A DNA stretch of 12,072 bases from Halothece sp. MAG (GCA_018610095.1 JAHEOB010000417.1:1-12072), one strand, 5' to 3'; shown: positions 1 through 6,833, counted from the first letter of the stretch. Numbers and translations: made by a program. The notes: generated by a model from the sequence alone, not told the origin.

Positions 1-888
1 CAAAACGCAACGGCCAACAACAAGCTGGACAACGTCGGCAGCCAGCTCAACCTACTAAACGCCGGGCTGCAAGGGATCGACCTCGCCACCACCAACGCCA
101 AGCTCGACGCGATCGACGACAAGCTGGGCACCAAAATCCCCAACGGCGGAATCGCCGGCAAGTTGGATCGAATAAGTAGGCTACTGCATCTGCCGCAAGC
201 TTTTGCAGCAGTCAATACCTTATTGCTTCTGCACAATGCGGCGATGCTGTCCCGATCGCTCTCGCAAACCCTTGGCGATACCCTGGGACAGGGGCTGGGC
301 TTAATTGGTGTAAAAGATGAGGATGGTAACGCCCTCGATATAAATCAAATAATCGGCACCCAAGTTGACAACTTATTTAGCTCAATCCTGGGCGAACAAA
401 CCTGGAACGACACCAAGGCGCACTGGGCGCGCGCCAATAAGATCGTCAATACGGGAGCGAACATCTTGAACAGCGTGCGCTCGATTGCAGATAGTGCCCG
501 CGAAATACAGGAATGGACGGGCGAGAATCTTGGCAAATTGATGAACGCTCACAAGAGTTCGGGGAATATCAACGACGACGCCTTTAAGTGGCAGCCCGAA
601 AATCTTTCCGGCTCCCATGGCTGGGCAGTTCGGGTGCGCGAACGGATCGAAGGGCTCGACGACGCTGCCGGCTCGCTTAGCTCGGTTGTAGGCGAAGCGG
701 TATCGATTAGCGAAGAAGCAAATCAGTTAATCGACAATACAAACAAGTTTAACGAAGCTTTGCAAGGGAACGACAAAAAAGAACGCCCCGATAACGAACC
801 GCGCAAGCAGCAAGCCGACACCGAAGAAAGCGAATCGCAGGGTGCCGATCTGGACGCAGACGACGTGCTGGGCGGTGGTTCTGCGTAA
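1..888 (+). CDS. 3' part of a coiled-coil, possibly structural protein (5' end outside window)
   Basis: The reading frame is open from the first base, so the gene is cut at its 5' end; 295 codons are visible. I do not recognise the family. The first 55 residues have a coiled-coil or heptad character (NNKLDNVGSQLNLLN, then TTNAKLDAIDDKLG). A hydrophobic stretch follows (AAVNTLLLLHNAAML), then a glycine-rich amphipathic part (TLGDTLGQGLGLIG), more helices rich in A, N and S, and a charged Q/E/D-rich tail. Long helices plus a hydrophobic patch recall tape-measure or other virion-associated proteins, but this is inference only. The internal TTG at 163 is an artificial start because the frame continues upstream. 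If the molecule is circular, this is the C-terminal part of the gene at 11503 and the frames agree. It converges on the minus-strand arm; no plus-strand intrinsic terminator follows. Confidence 0.85.
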   Translation, partial: QNATANNKLDNVGSQLNLLNAGLQGIDLATTNAKLDAIDDKLGTKIPNGGIAGKLDRISRLLHLPQAFAAVNTLLLLHNAAMLSRSLSQTLGDTLGQGLGLIGVKDEDGNALDINQIIGTQVDNLFSSILGEQTWNDTKAHWARANKIVNTGANILNSVRSIADSAREIQEWTGENLGKLMNAHKSSGNINDDAFKWQPENLSGSHGWAVRVRERIEGLDDAAGSLSSVVGEAVSISEEANQLIDNTNKFNEALQGNDKKERPDNEPRKQQADTEESESQGADLDADDVLGGGSA

Positions 889-896
889 GTTTTAAC

Positions 897-941
897 AAAA
901 AAAGATCCCCCGCGATCGCTAGCCAAAACCAGTCGCGGGGG
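897..941 (-). terminator. Intrinsic terminator of the minus-strand arm
   Basis: CCCCCGCGA (907-915) pairs perfectly with TCGCGGGGG (933-941), with a 17-nt loop. Read on the minus strand, the stem is followed by ATC and seven T residues (A-run at 897-903). The orientation fits the end of the minus-strand operon. On the plus strand no T-run follows. Confidence 0.75.
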
Positions 942-1000
942 CGGAGGACTCGAAACGATACGCTGCGATCGGAATGGAGACCGAAGGCTGAGAAAATTTT

Positions 1001-1031
1001 AACACGCCCCCCGCTTTTGGCAAGCGGGGCG
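1001..1031 (-). terminator. Second hairpin ending the minus-strand arm
   Basis: CCCCGCTT (1009-1016) pairs with AAGCGGGG (1022-1029) around a 5-nt loop. Read on the minus strand, it is followed by a T-rich stretch (GTGTTAAAATTTTCT). It lies about 20 bp past the stop of the last minus-strand gene and stands in tandem with the stronger hairpin at 897-941. Confidence 0.55.
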
Positions 1032-1046
1032 CGATCGCTTCAATTC

Positions 1047-1376
1047 TCAAGGGTGCGGTGGGCGGTTGAGAAAATCCGCCCCCGTATTTTCGCTGGGGTC
1101 GGGGGGACGCGGGCGCGGGCGGCGCGTATAATCTCCCTTGCTCTCCAAGTAGCGCTCGATCGAGTCGACACAAATTTCCAGGGATTGGAGCCGATAGTGA
1201 AGATTGATTTGATGAATTCCCAGCTGCGAGCGGATCGCTTTGTCTTTGGCGTCGATCTCGCGCCGCAATTCCTGACGATCCTGCCGCAGCTCGCTCAAAA
1301 TTGCCGACAACCGCCAAACCCACCCCAGCGCCGCCACCAAAATTCCGGAAATTGCTGTTAGAAACCAGTCGGGCAA
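1047..1376 (-). CDS. Small membrane-anchored coiled-coil protein
   Basis: 109 aa. A TTG start is preceded by AAGGA 9 nt upstream. One N-terminal transmembrane segment spans about residues 5-22 (FLTAISGILVAALGWVW). Next comes a charged coiled coil (ILSELRQDRQELRREIDAKDK, ending near residue 82 at SIERYLESKG), then a proline/arginine-rich C-terminal tail. There is no catalytic signature. The architecture resembles small phage lysis or holin-like accessory proteins and membrane-tethered scaffolds, but I cannot assign it. It is the last gene of the minus-strand arm, 95 bp behind its neighbour, in a gap that holds two competing hairpins. Two terminators follow it. Confidence 0.65.
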   Translation of the reverse strand: MPDWFLTAISGILVAALGWVWRLSAILSELRQDRQELRREIDAKDKAIRSQLGIHQINLHYRLQSLEICVDSIERYLESKGDYTRRPRPRPPDPSENTGADFLNRPPHP

Positions 1377-1397
1377 AATTAAAAATCCTTTTTATTT

Positions 1398-1441
1398 GCT
1401 CGCGGGCAGTCGCAGAAAGCTTGCCCCGCGAGCTTTCTGCG
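1398..1441. repeat. Two overlapping, mutually exclusive hairpins between minus-strand genes
   Basis: CGCAGAAAGCT (1411-1421) pairs perfectly with AGCTTTCTGCG (1431-1441). GCTCGCGGG (1398-1406) pairs perfectly with CCCGCGAGC (1425-1433). The two stems share bases 1431-1433 and the second closes over the first stem's left arm, so both cannot form together. They lie just upstream (minus strand) of the SD and TTG of the 109 aa gene, so they could affect its translation or mRNA processing. Confidence 0.6.
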
Positions 1442-1471
1442 GCAAGTGGCAATTGGGCGATCGCACTCGCG

Positions 1472-1828
1472 CTAGGGCTCCCAATAGTAGAGGTCCGCTA
1501 CCCACTCATCGTCCGGCCACCGCCGGGCGCCGGGGTTGTGCTGGGTGGCCACTTTGCGCACGTGGAAACCAGCATTTTTGAGATCTTGGGGAATCTTAAC
1601 CTCAAAAACCGTAGACGCCTTGATGGCGGGGAACGCGATTGCCTGCAAGGGGAATAATCCCAGCGTATCGGTGCCGATCTCAAATAGGATATATACTCTG
1701 GCTTGATACGGCGCCCGATTGGTTGCAAAGCGCTGATCGATTCGCCAGGTGCTGGCGATTGCTGGGATTAGCGGCGACTCAACCCAAGGAAAGCCAACTT
1801 GCCAATCGTGATAAAACTTCCAACTCAC
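1472..1828 (-). CDS. Hypothetical protein, 118 aa, translationally coupled
   Basis: The GTG start overlaps the TAG stop of the upstream gene by one base (TAGTG), a classic translational-coupling arrangement with no strong SD of its own. The frame stays open further upstream, but that part overlaps the 101 aa gene and has poor, arginine-rich composition, so I use the GTG. The protein is aromatic-rich (SWKFYHDWQVGFPW; ADLYYWEP at the C-terminus), with beta-type stretches (ARVYILFEIGTDTLGLFP and STVFEVKIPQDL). I see no signal peptide, membrane segment or catalytic motif and do not recognise the family. Its location suggests it works with the neighbouring small minus-strand genes. Confidence 0.7.
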   Translation of the reverse strand: MSWKFYHDWQVGFPWVESPLIPAIASTWRIDQRFATNRAPYQARVYILFEIGTDTLGLFPLQAIAFPAIKASTVFEVKIPQDLKNAGFHVRKVATQHNPGARRWPDDEWVADLYYWEP

Positions 1829-2133
1829 TAGATTTCTTCTGCGATCGCGATTTCGCTGCTGGGGATTAAAAAATCCGATTCTGTAATCGTGAGCCGCTGG
1901 CGGATTATAAAGTCGACGTTGTCTACAACCGCCAGCAGGTATTTGTCGACATCGAGCCCCTGGTCGTTGAGGCAGTCGAGCGCCTCGTCGAGGGGGCGCT
2001 CGCCGCGCCACGCTTCGGCAAGGAGGCAGTTGCGTTGCACTAGTTGTTCGTCTTCGTTCTGGGCGTCGCCGCGATCGTAATCGGGATCGCTTCGCCAGCA
2101 GGTGGCGAAAGGCTCAAAAGCGTGGATTCCCAT
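1828..2133 (-). CDS. Hypothetical acidic protein, 101 aa
   Basis: An ATG start follows AAGGAG at 8-nt spacing. The product is acidic and mostly helical: an N-terminal DPDYDRGDAQNEDEQL stretch, a helix LLAEAWRGERPLDEALDCL, and a hydrophobic segment DKYLLAVVDNVDFII that is too polar for a membrane span. No family signature is visible. It lies 20 bp behind the 180 aa paralogue and shares one base with the following gene, so it is part of a tight minus-strand operon. It could be an adaptor or structural accessory protein; that is a guess. Confidence 0.72.
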   Translation of the reverse strand: MGIHAFEPFATCWRSDPDYDRGDAQNEDEQLVQRNCLLAEAWRGERPLDEALDCLNDQGLDVDKYLLAVVDNVDFIIRQRLTITESDFLIPSSEIAIAEEI

Positions 2134-2153
2134 ACAAAAAGCTCCTTATTCTT

Positions 2154-2696
2154 CTAAGTTTTTTCCGGGATTAAATAGATCTTTAAAGGAGGGCTGGACG
2201 ATAACGCTTCCAAAGAATCGCGGATCGCATTAAAAGCGGTCGCTAGCTTTTCGGCGCTGGCGGCGCTCGTATCCAAGCCGAAGGGGATTGTTACCGTTTC
2301 CCCCCCGTAGTATATATACGTGAGCCCCGTTATCTCACTTGTGCGGTACGTCCCCGTTTCTTGATAGTCTTGATAAATCGAGACTCGGGGCAGTTTGTAG
2401 TTGCGGATCCGGATCAAGTCAGCCGGGGCGGGGGCGGTTTCGCTGGTTCTGTTGGCAAAGTGAGACTTATAGGTCGTCCATCCCTCTTGTTGTGCGGATT
2501 CCCGCACGCGGGGGGCGCTGCCCAAATCGTAGGCGAAAGGTTTTGCGTATAGGGGCGTATACGCCCCTTGGTTGGCTGGGGTGCCGGTGGGGGGCGTGTC
2601 GGTTAGTTGGCTTGTCAGGTAATTGTGGTAGTTAGTTAACGCTTGCTGTAACTTTGCTGCTTCTTTAATGCGGGAGTAGCGCGGATCTCTAGTCAT
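2154..2696 (-). CDS. Hypothetical protein, 180 aa; paralogue of the upstream gene
   Basis: The ATG start is 2 bp from the stop of the upstream gene, whose end (GGAGAAAATGTAA) supplies the SD. It aligns by eye with the 177 aa protein encoded just upstream. Both have YSRIK near residue 7, then a helix, a variable glycine/proline-rich part, ITGxxYxxY in the middle, a beta-type segment with FG, a T/S/A-rich turn, a helix FxAIRxxLxA, and an end in PEK plus one residue. No database family comes to mind. Tandem divergent copies of a roughly 180 aa beta-rich protein suit paired structural subunits of a particle or appendage, but nothing in the sequence proves this. Confidence 0.75.
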   Translation of the reverse strand: MTRDPRYSRIKEAAKLQQALTNYHNYLTSQLTDTPPTGTPANQGAYTPLYAKPFAYDLGSAPRVRESAQQEGWTTYKSHFANRTSETAPAPADLIRIRNYKLPRVSIYQDYQETGTYRTSEITGLTYIYYGGETVTIPFGLDTSAASAEKLATAFNAIRDSLEALSSSPPLKIYLIPEKT

Positions 2697-2698
2697 GG

Positions 2699-3232
2699 TT
2701 ACATTTTCTCCGGAACGTGAATAAAATTTGCGTTGGTCTCGCTGGCAGCAAGAGCCTGGCGGATCGCCGTAAATCCTTCTTTTTCTTTTTCGGTGGTCGT
2801 TGTGGTATGACGCCCAAAACTAAGTTGGCGGCTTTGTTTGTTGTACTTTAGATACTGCCGACCCGTAATCCCGCTCGTGGCAACGGTTTTATTGGTGCCA
2901 CCGGTAATGACTTTCACCTTGGCAGGTGCCCACCTTTCCAGGGGCGCGGTTTTTTCGGTTGAGGGCTCTAAAGAAGTCTTTAAGTGATTAGTGAAAGCCG
3001 CCGACCATTCGGCTATCAGATCTTTTCTTCCCCGCGTCTTAGCAAAAAAGCTAGAAGGCAGCGTGCGGTTGTAAGGGATTACAAAAACATTCTGAAATTT
3101 TCCCAGAGAGCTTCCACCACCAATCCCGGGTCCAATCGAGGGTTTGTTCCCTTTTTCGTACTCGATTAGCTCTTCAAGTTGGTTGTACGCTTTTTGCGCT
3201 TGCTTGATTCTTGAGTATCTTGCTCTTGGCAA
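2699..3232 (-). CDS. Hypothetical protein, 177 aa; paralogue of the downstream gene
   Basis: The TTG start is preceded by AAGGA with 6-nt spacing. It has its own promoter-like sequence about 30 bp upstream (3262-3289). Features shared with the 180 aa neighbour are YSRIK at residues 6-10, ITGRQYLKY near residue 125, a following FG-containing strand, FTAIRQALAA near residue 155 and a terminal PEKM. The N-terminal third has a glycine-rich insertion (GPGIGGGSSLG) missing from the paralogue. No signal peptide or membrane span is visible. The function is unknown. A strong independent promoter for this gene and the paralogue fits a highly expressed product, which is inference. Confidence 0.75.
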   Translation of the reverse strand: MPRARYSRIKQAQKAYNQLEELIEYEKGNKPSIGPGIGGGSSLGKFQNVFVIPYNRTLPSSFFAKTRGRKDLIAEWSAAFTNHLKTSLEPSTEKTAPLERWAPAKVKVITGGTNKTVATSGITGRQYLKYNKQSRQLSFGRHTTTTTEKEKEGFTAIRQALAASETNANFIHVPEKM

Positions 3233-3261
3233 GGTTTTTCCTTTTTTCTAGCTTCTCTTTC

Positions 3262-3289
3262 AGTTTAGCAGGTCGCAAAAACCTCGCAA
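3262..3289 (-). promoter_or_regulatory. Sigma70-like promoter for the paralogue operon
   Basis: On the minus strand TTGCGA (3284-3289) is 16 bp from TAAACT (3262-3267), with an extended TG just before the -10. The -10 context (CTGCTAAACTGA) closely matches that at 6834-6839 (CTGGTAAACTGA) upstream of the winged-helix gene. It would drive the genes from 3232 down to 1047. Confidence 0.5.
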
Positions 3290-3352
3290 GCGCCCAGAAG
3301 GGCTAGCCTTTCCGGCAAATTATTCTCACGCGGCGCGATCGCACCGCAGAAA

Positions 3353-4177
3353 TCACGATCGCACCACCGGGTTTTTGTAGAGTAGCTGCGAATCGTAGAG
3401 TACAACCGGGTTGGGATGTTCGGCTAGAAAAAGAAAGGCAGCCGTAAAACGCACGTCTACGTTAGGACGGCGCCGATACTTTTTCTTTGTTTCGCCCAAA
3501 ACCACCTCGGTTCCCGGGTTGTAAGGATAAGCGGACAAAGGATCTTCGTTTTGGGCGTAGTTTGCCTTACTCCAATCAGGCGTGTGGTTTTGTAAGGATA
3601 GCACTTTTTCTGCAAGATCGCGCCCATCGGTGCGATCGCGAACGAGTAACTGCAACTGGTAGCCCAGCGGCCAGTCCGAATAGCTGAACATATTCTTACC
3701 TTTACGCCATACGTAGCGGTTACCCGACCCAAACGTATTTTTGATCTTGATTGCCAGTTGCTCGATCTTGCTTCTTGTGAGCGTATCGTTGGTCTCGGAC
3801 ATCAACCGAAACGAAATTTCCCCTTCTACGGGGGGCACCCCGAATTCAATATCCACCAGATCTTCCAGAAAGTAAAGTTTTACCTGCGGGCGGTTTCTGC
3901 GTAAAACCGCTTTTTTCTCGGGCACCGCGTAGATTGGGGGGTGCAAGTCTTTGGCTTTCCGCAGAATCACGTAAAACAGAAAAAGCTTTAACTGAATAAT
4001 CTTAGCGCTATCGTTCCCGCCAATCAGGCAGGCCTGCCGCAGGCTCGTTCGAGGCGTATCAATCGAATCTTCAATTCCATCCAAATCGCGGAATTCGCGG
4101 CGCACGAGGTCGTTTTGCGTCTGTCGGATTACGCGGCGCAAATGGACCCACGAATTGTAGTTGGGAGGGATGGCCAA
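3353..4177 (-). CDS. Conserved-looking hypothetical protein, 274 aa
   Basis: The TTG start has AGGA 6 nt upstream. The N-terminal half is helical and basic (RRVIRQTQNDLVRREFRDL). A hydrophobic helix follows (IIQLKLFLFYVILRKAKDL, about residues 60-78), which is amphipathic rather than a clear membrane span. The C-terminal half alternates strands and turns (EGEISFRLMSE; YQLQLLVRDRTDGRDLAEK; YPYNPGTEVVLGETKKKYRR; VDVRFTAAFLFL). I see no catalytic signature and cannot name a family. It is separated from the next gene by 120 bp containing that gene's promoter, so it may be an independent unit. By position it belongs with the paralogue pair. Confidence 0.75.
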   Translation of the reverse strand: MAIPPNYNSWVHLRRVIRQTQNDLVRREFRDLDGIEDSIDTPRTSLRQACLIGGNDSAKIIQLKLFLFYVILRKAKDLHPPIYAVPEKKAVLRRNRPQVKLYFLEDLVDIEFGVPPVEGEISFRLMSETNDTLTRSKIEQLAIKIKNTFGSGNRYVWRKGKNMFSYSDWPLGYQLQLLVRDRTDGRDLAEKVLSLQNHTPDWSKANYAQNEDPLSAYPYNPGTEVVLGETKKKYRRRPNVDVRFTAAFLFLAEHPNPVVLYDSQLLYKNPVVRS

Positions 4178-4263
4178 GGGCTTTCCTATTTCTACTAAGC
4201 ACCGCCAGCGCCCCTACAGCGCCTAATACCCAATTTTAGCACAATTTCGGCGCGCGTCCGCGC

Positions 4264-4818
4264 TTACTTGTTTGGAATCGGGCTGCCCGAATTTAGCAGC
4301 GATCGCCTTAGGTAGGGATCCAACAGCTGGTGCTGCCAGTAAAAGCCACACCCGAAATTTTGGGCACACGCCCAATCGGTCTCGCGATCGCCGCAAAAGA
4401 TTATTTCTGCAGGGTGGGCGTGGCGCTCGAAAGCGATCGCAGAAAGGAGCCCGGGAGCGGGTTTGCGGTAGCTGGCGATCCAGGGGAAATTTATAGATTC
4501 GCTATACTCGCAGCCATATACGCCCAGCTCGCCAGAAATCGCGTATTTTCCCTCGCCGGGCGCAAAGTAAAATTTCGAGATCTGCGGAAATAGCTCAAAA
4601 AGGTAAAAGAATTCGGAAATAGCGAATTCCCTAGATTTGTATCTGCCTATACCACCTTGATTGCTGGCGATAACGATGGGACAGCCCGCCCCTGAAATTT
4701 CGGCGATCGCTTCTCGCATGCCCGGCAGGGGTTCCTGATCGGTAGGATGCTGGGGAAAAATTTCGCCCGAGTTCGGCCGCACCAGCGTCCCGTCTTTGTC
4801 AAATACAAAGATTAGCAC
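4264..4818 (-). CDS. HAD-superfamily phosphatase (HAD-IIIA / polynucleotide 3'-phosphatase-like)
   Basis: All HAD motifs are present. Motif I is VFDKDGT with nucleophile D7 and D9. Motif II is ASNQGG with S52. Motif III is the lysine in YRKPAPG (K119). Motif IV is FCGDRETD with D144 and D148. Motif I close to the N-terminus, PLPGMREAI, SNQGG and KPAPG together are typical of the HAD-IIIA group (HisB N-domain, GmhB, polynucleotide kinase 3'-phosphatase). The Cys/His zinc loop of GmhB is not seen. On a mobile element, removal of 3'-phosphates from nucleic acid is more likely than histidine biosynthesis, but the substrate is inferred. I chose the GTG at 4818, which has AGAGGT 7 nt upstream. The frame continues 46 codons further but overlaps the neighbouring gene with low-quality basic sequence. 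At 184 aa the length suits a stand-alone HAD-IIIA domain. Confidence 0.85.
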   Translation of the reverse strand: MLIFVFDKDGTLVRPNSGEIFPQHPTDQEPLPGMREAIAEISGAGCPIVIASNQGGIGRYKSREFAISEFFYLFELFPQISKFYFAPGEGKYAISGELGVYGCEYSESINFPWIASYRKPAPGLLSAIAFERHAHPAEIIFCGDRETDWACAQNFGCGFYWQHQLLDPYLRRSLLNSGSPIPNK

Positions 4819-4843
4819 TTTATTACCTCTTTTTATCCTATCT

Positions 4844-5674
4844 TTATCTTCTCTTTTTTTGCTTGCCCTGCCACCCTTTCCCCCGCACCCCCCGCGGGGG
4901 CGCCTGCCACTGGCTTCGCAAGGCCAGAATTTCTTGCGGCGATCGCTTTTCTTCAATCAAGCGATCGAGCAGCGCCGCCCCTTCTTTGGTGGTGCGGATT
5001 GCGGGCGTGGCCAAATATTCCCCCGCCCCTAGTACCGCAACCTCGTAGCGATAGTAGGAGTACGAGTATCTTTTTCCTTTACTCGTTACCTGTGTATTTT
5101 CGATCCACCCCTGATTTTTGGGGGCGGATCGCCAAATAACCTCGCCAGCGCGCGGGCGAGCAAACAAATCGCAGCTCAGCGAAGATTCGGCGATTTCCTC
5201 AGGGGGGACTCGCCGAATCCCGCCGCCTGGAAATCGCCCCCAAATCTCGCCCTGGCGGGCGCCACCGGGAGCAAAAAAAAGCGGGAATCCGTCGATCCGC
5301 ACTCTCTCGCCGGATCGAAGCAAAAGCGATTCGCCCTCGCTTAATGGATACAGGCGATCGGCTCCCGAAAAAGGGCGCCAATCTTCGGGTTTTGCAGTTG
5401 TAAAGGTTCGCCCCGTTGGCGTCTGCAGCTGCAAGCGCCAGCTGCCTTTGGGCGTTTGCCAGCTCGCCGATAAGCAAGCAGATTCGCCAGATTTTTTGTG
5501 GAAGAAATTCAACCCGCGGCAGTAGTAAAAAATTTTAGCTGCCTCGCCCAGGGAGTTGGGACTTGTGCTGGCGGGTATCGCTTGAGAAGTTATCATAGAG
5601 GAGGTTAAAAAGGGATTGACTTGGCTGGGTACGGAAGCAGGTAAAACGCTTTTTTTTCGAGCGCCTTGTTTCAT
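4844..5674 (-). CDS. Hypothetical protein (start uncertain)
   Basis: With the ATG at 5674 this is 276 aa; other starts are TTG 5698 (284 aa) and ATG 5596 (250 aa). None has an SD. The promoter-like -10 (5673-5678) overlaps the ATG at 5674, so if that promoter is used the real start is probably 5596. The N-terminal 35 residues are low-complexity S/P/Q/K. The body is rich in aromatic and beta residues: SWQTPKGSWRLQLQTPTGRTF, GERVRIDGFPLFFAPGG, and a KGKRYSYSYYRYEV stretch followed by LATPAIRTTKEGAALLDRLI and a basic tail (GKGWQGKQKKRR). The conserved look of the YYRYEV to TPAIRTTKEG part suggests a real family, which I cannot name. It probably forms a transcription unit with the HAD gene 25 bp downstream. 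Confidence 0.65.
   Translation of the reverse strand: MKQGARKKSVLPASVPSQVNPFLTSSMITSQAIPASTSPNSLGEAAKIFYYCRGLNFFHKKSGESACLSASWQTPKGSWRLQLQTPTGRTFTTAKPEDWRPFSGADRLYPLSEGESLLLRSGERVRIDGFPLFFAPGGARQGEIWGRFPGGGIRRVPPEEIAESSLSCDLFARPRAGEVIWRSAPKNQGWIENTQVTSKGKRYSYSYYRYEVAVLGAGEYLATPAIRTTKEGAALLDRLIEEKRSPQEILALRSQWQAPPRGVRGKGWQGKQKKRR
5494..5503 (-). repeat. TTCCACAAAA motif, copy inside a coding region
   Basis: This is an exact copy of the recurrent 10-mer, on the minus strand, and here it encodes part of FFHKKSG. No good -35/-10 pair surrounds it, so this copy may be fortuitous or a downstream accessory site for the promoter at 5673-5701. Confidence 0.4.
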
Positions 5675-5701
5675 TGTAGCATTTTTTTGTGGAAGCAATA
5701 G
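5673..5701 (-). promoter_or_regulatory. Promoter-like site with TTCCACAAAA in the spacer
   Basis: On the minus strand an extended -10, TGCTACAAT (TACAAT at 5673-5678), lies 17 bp from a weak -35 (CTATTG, 5696-5701). The spacer contains the 10-mer TTCCACAAAA (5685-5694), at the same distance from the -10 as in the promoter at 7440. It would transcribe the gene ending at 4844 and the HAD gene. Confidence 0.5.
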
Positions 5702-5769
5702 ATTTTTTTTGTTTGGCTAACAATTATTTCTTCCTTGCTGCCGCGGATTTTCCCAGCGGCGGCGATAGG

Positions 5770-6756
5770 TCAGTCGCTAGAGTGCTGCCTGTAGGAAGCT
5801 AGGATCTGCTTGCGGCGGATTTCTAGCAGCTGTTGGTTCGCCCACTCGCGATCCTCCGAATTCAGATCGCGGTCGTAGTATGCTTCTGCTAGGATTTTCT
5901 CGCGATCGCAATCGCTGAGGCTGCGATCGCTCAATTTGGCTTCGAGTTTCTGGCGTTTGTTGTTGGTGGTGGCAGGTGCTTTCCGTTGCTGCTGCAAATC
6001 ATTTGCAGCAGCGGATTGATAGGGGGCGGCCGTGGGAGAAATTAGGCCGCCCCTACCCACTAGATCCGGTCTTTCCGATTGGGAATTCCCCGTGGAAGCT
6101 TCCCTGAATGCTTCCCACAGGGGCGCTTGGTAAGCTGCCATCCACGATTGTAGCAGCTGCGGCGGTTGAGGCAGCGCGTTTGCCTTTTCTTTACAAAATT
6201 TTAAAAATCTCTCTCTCTCGCTTGGATCTAGCTCGTCTAGAAAATTTTTAAGTTGCTCGATCTTAGAGAGAGATCTTTTTTCTTTATTTCTTTCTTTCTG
6301 CGGCGGCTGGAGCTCGCTTTCTGCGGTGCTTTCAGTTGAAAATCCGGCATTTGTATCTGAGATCGCGGCACCACAATCTGAAAATTCAGCATTTGTATCT
6401 GAGATCGCGGCACCACAATCTGAAAATTCAGCATTTGTATCTGAGATCGCGGCACCACAATCTGAAAATTCAGCATTTGTATGCCGCTTTTCTTCAAATT
6501 TTTTTACATTTCGCTGGTAGGGGCGCTGGCGGAAGATTTCGCCCTTGAGCCACCCGCCGTCCTCTAGCTTGTTGAGGGCTTTGCGGGCGCTATCGCGAGC
6601 GCACCCAATTGCGGCTGCAAGCTCAGCTAAATCGACGTGCAGTCCATTTCCGAAAGGATCGCGCGCCTGCAATAAAATCCATAGCTTAAACTCCAGCCCG
6701 CTTAATTGACTGAGGGCGGGCGCCAAATCCTTTTCTGCTAGTTGGGCAAAGCTCAT
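5770..6756 (-). CDS. Winged-helix DNA-binding protein, putative replication organiser, with internal repeats
   Basis: 328 aa; the ATG is preceded by GGGAG at 8-nt spacing. The N-terminal 75 residues look like a winged helix. A first helix (LSGLEFKLWILLQARDPFG) is followed by the helix-turn-helix HVDLAELAAAIGCARDSARKALNKLEDGGWLKG, as in phage replisome-organiser and DnaD-like N-domains. Residues 92-141 are three full copies and one partial copy of a 14-residue repeat (DTNAEFSDCGAAIS). The C-terminal half is a charged helical region with a Q/P segment (LPQPPQLLQSWMAAYQAPLWEAF) and an E/K/R-rich tail. This domain order, with a DNA-binding head, a repeat-bearing linker and a helical tail, resembles replication initiators or organisers such as lambda O; the role is inferred. 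It could instead be a transcriptional regulator. It is the first gene of the minus-strand arm and faces the hub, from which a promoter-like site at 6834-6863 reads toward it. Confidence 0.75.
   Translation of the reverse strand: MSFAQLAEKDLAPALSQLSGLEFKLWILLQARDPFGNGLHVDLAELAAAIGCARDSARKALNKLEDGGWLKGEIFRQRPYQRNVKKFEEKRHTNAEFSDCGAAISDTNAEFSDCGAAISDTNAEFSDCGAAISDTNAGFSTESTAESELQPPQKERNKEKRSLSKIEQLKNFLDELDPSERERFLKFCKEKANALPQPPQLLQSWMAAYQAPLWEAFREASTGNSQSERPDLVGRGGLISPTAAPYQSAAANDLQQQRKAPATTNNKRQKLEAKLSDRSLSDCDREKILAEAYYDRDLNSEDREWANQQLLEIRRKQILASYRQHSSD
6348..6482. repeat. 42-bp direct tandem repeat, 3 perfect units plus a partial one
   Basis: Units begin at 6348, 6390 and 6432, each starting CATTTGTATCTGAGATCGCG, and are identical over 42 bp. 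A fourth partial unit starts at 6474. Each full unit contains a small dyad (CTGAA-AA-TTCAG). The period is a multiple of three, so the protein gains 14-residue repeats. Identity at silent positions points to recent expansion or to selection on the DNA itself. Confidence 0.95.
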
Positions 6757-6833
6757 GTTAGAATCTCCCTTAATCGAGATACTTTAGCGAGCTAGGGGGG
6801 CTTTTCTAATTTCTCCTCCCTATCGCTTTTCTC

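Noticed and set aside
919..1452. 177-codon minus-strand ORF
   Set aside because: It overlaps the 109 aa gene and both terminators, and is rich in A, P, G and R as expected for a shadow frame; no SD.
1829..2011. N-terminal extension of the 118 aa gene (frame open to 2011)
   Set aside because: It overlaps the 101 aa gene and reads as arginine/proline-rich shadow sequence; the GTG overlapping the upstream stop is a better start.
6348..6482. CRISPR array from the 42-bp repeats
   Set aside because: The units are directly adjacent with no spacers, and they lie in frame inside a gene.
6237..6548. Several ORFs on both strands across the 42-bp repeats
   Set aside because: A repeat with a period divisible by three and no stop keeps several frames open; only the 328 aa frame extends on both sides with domain structure.
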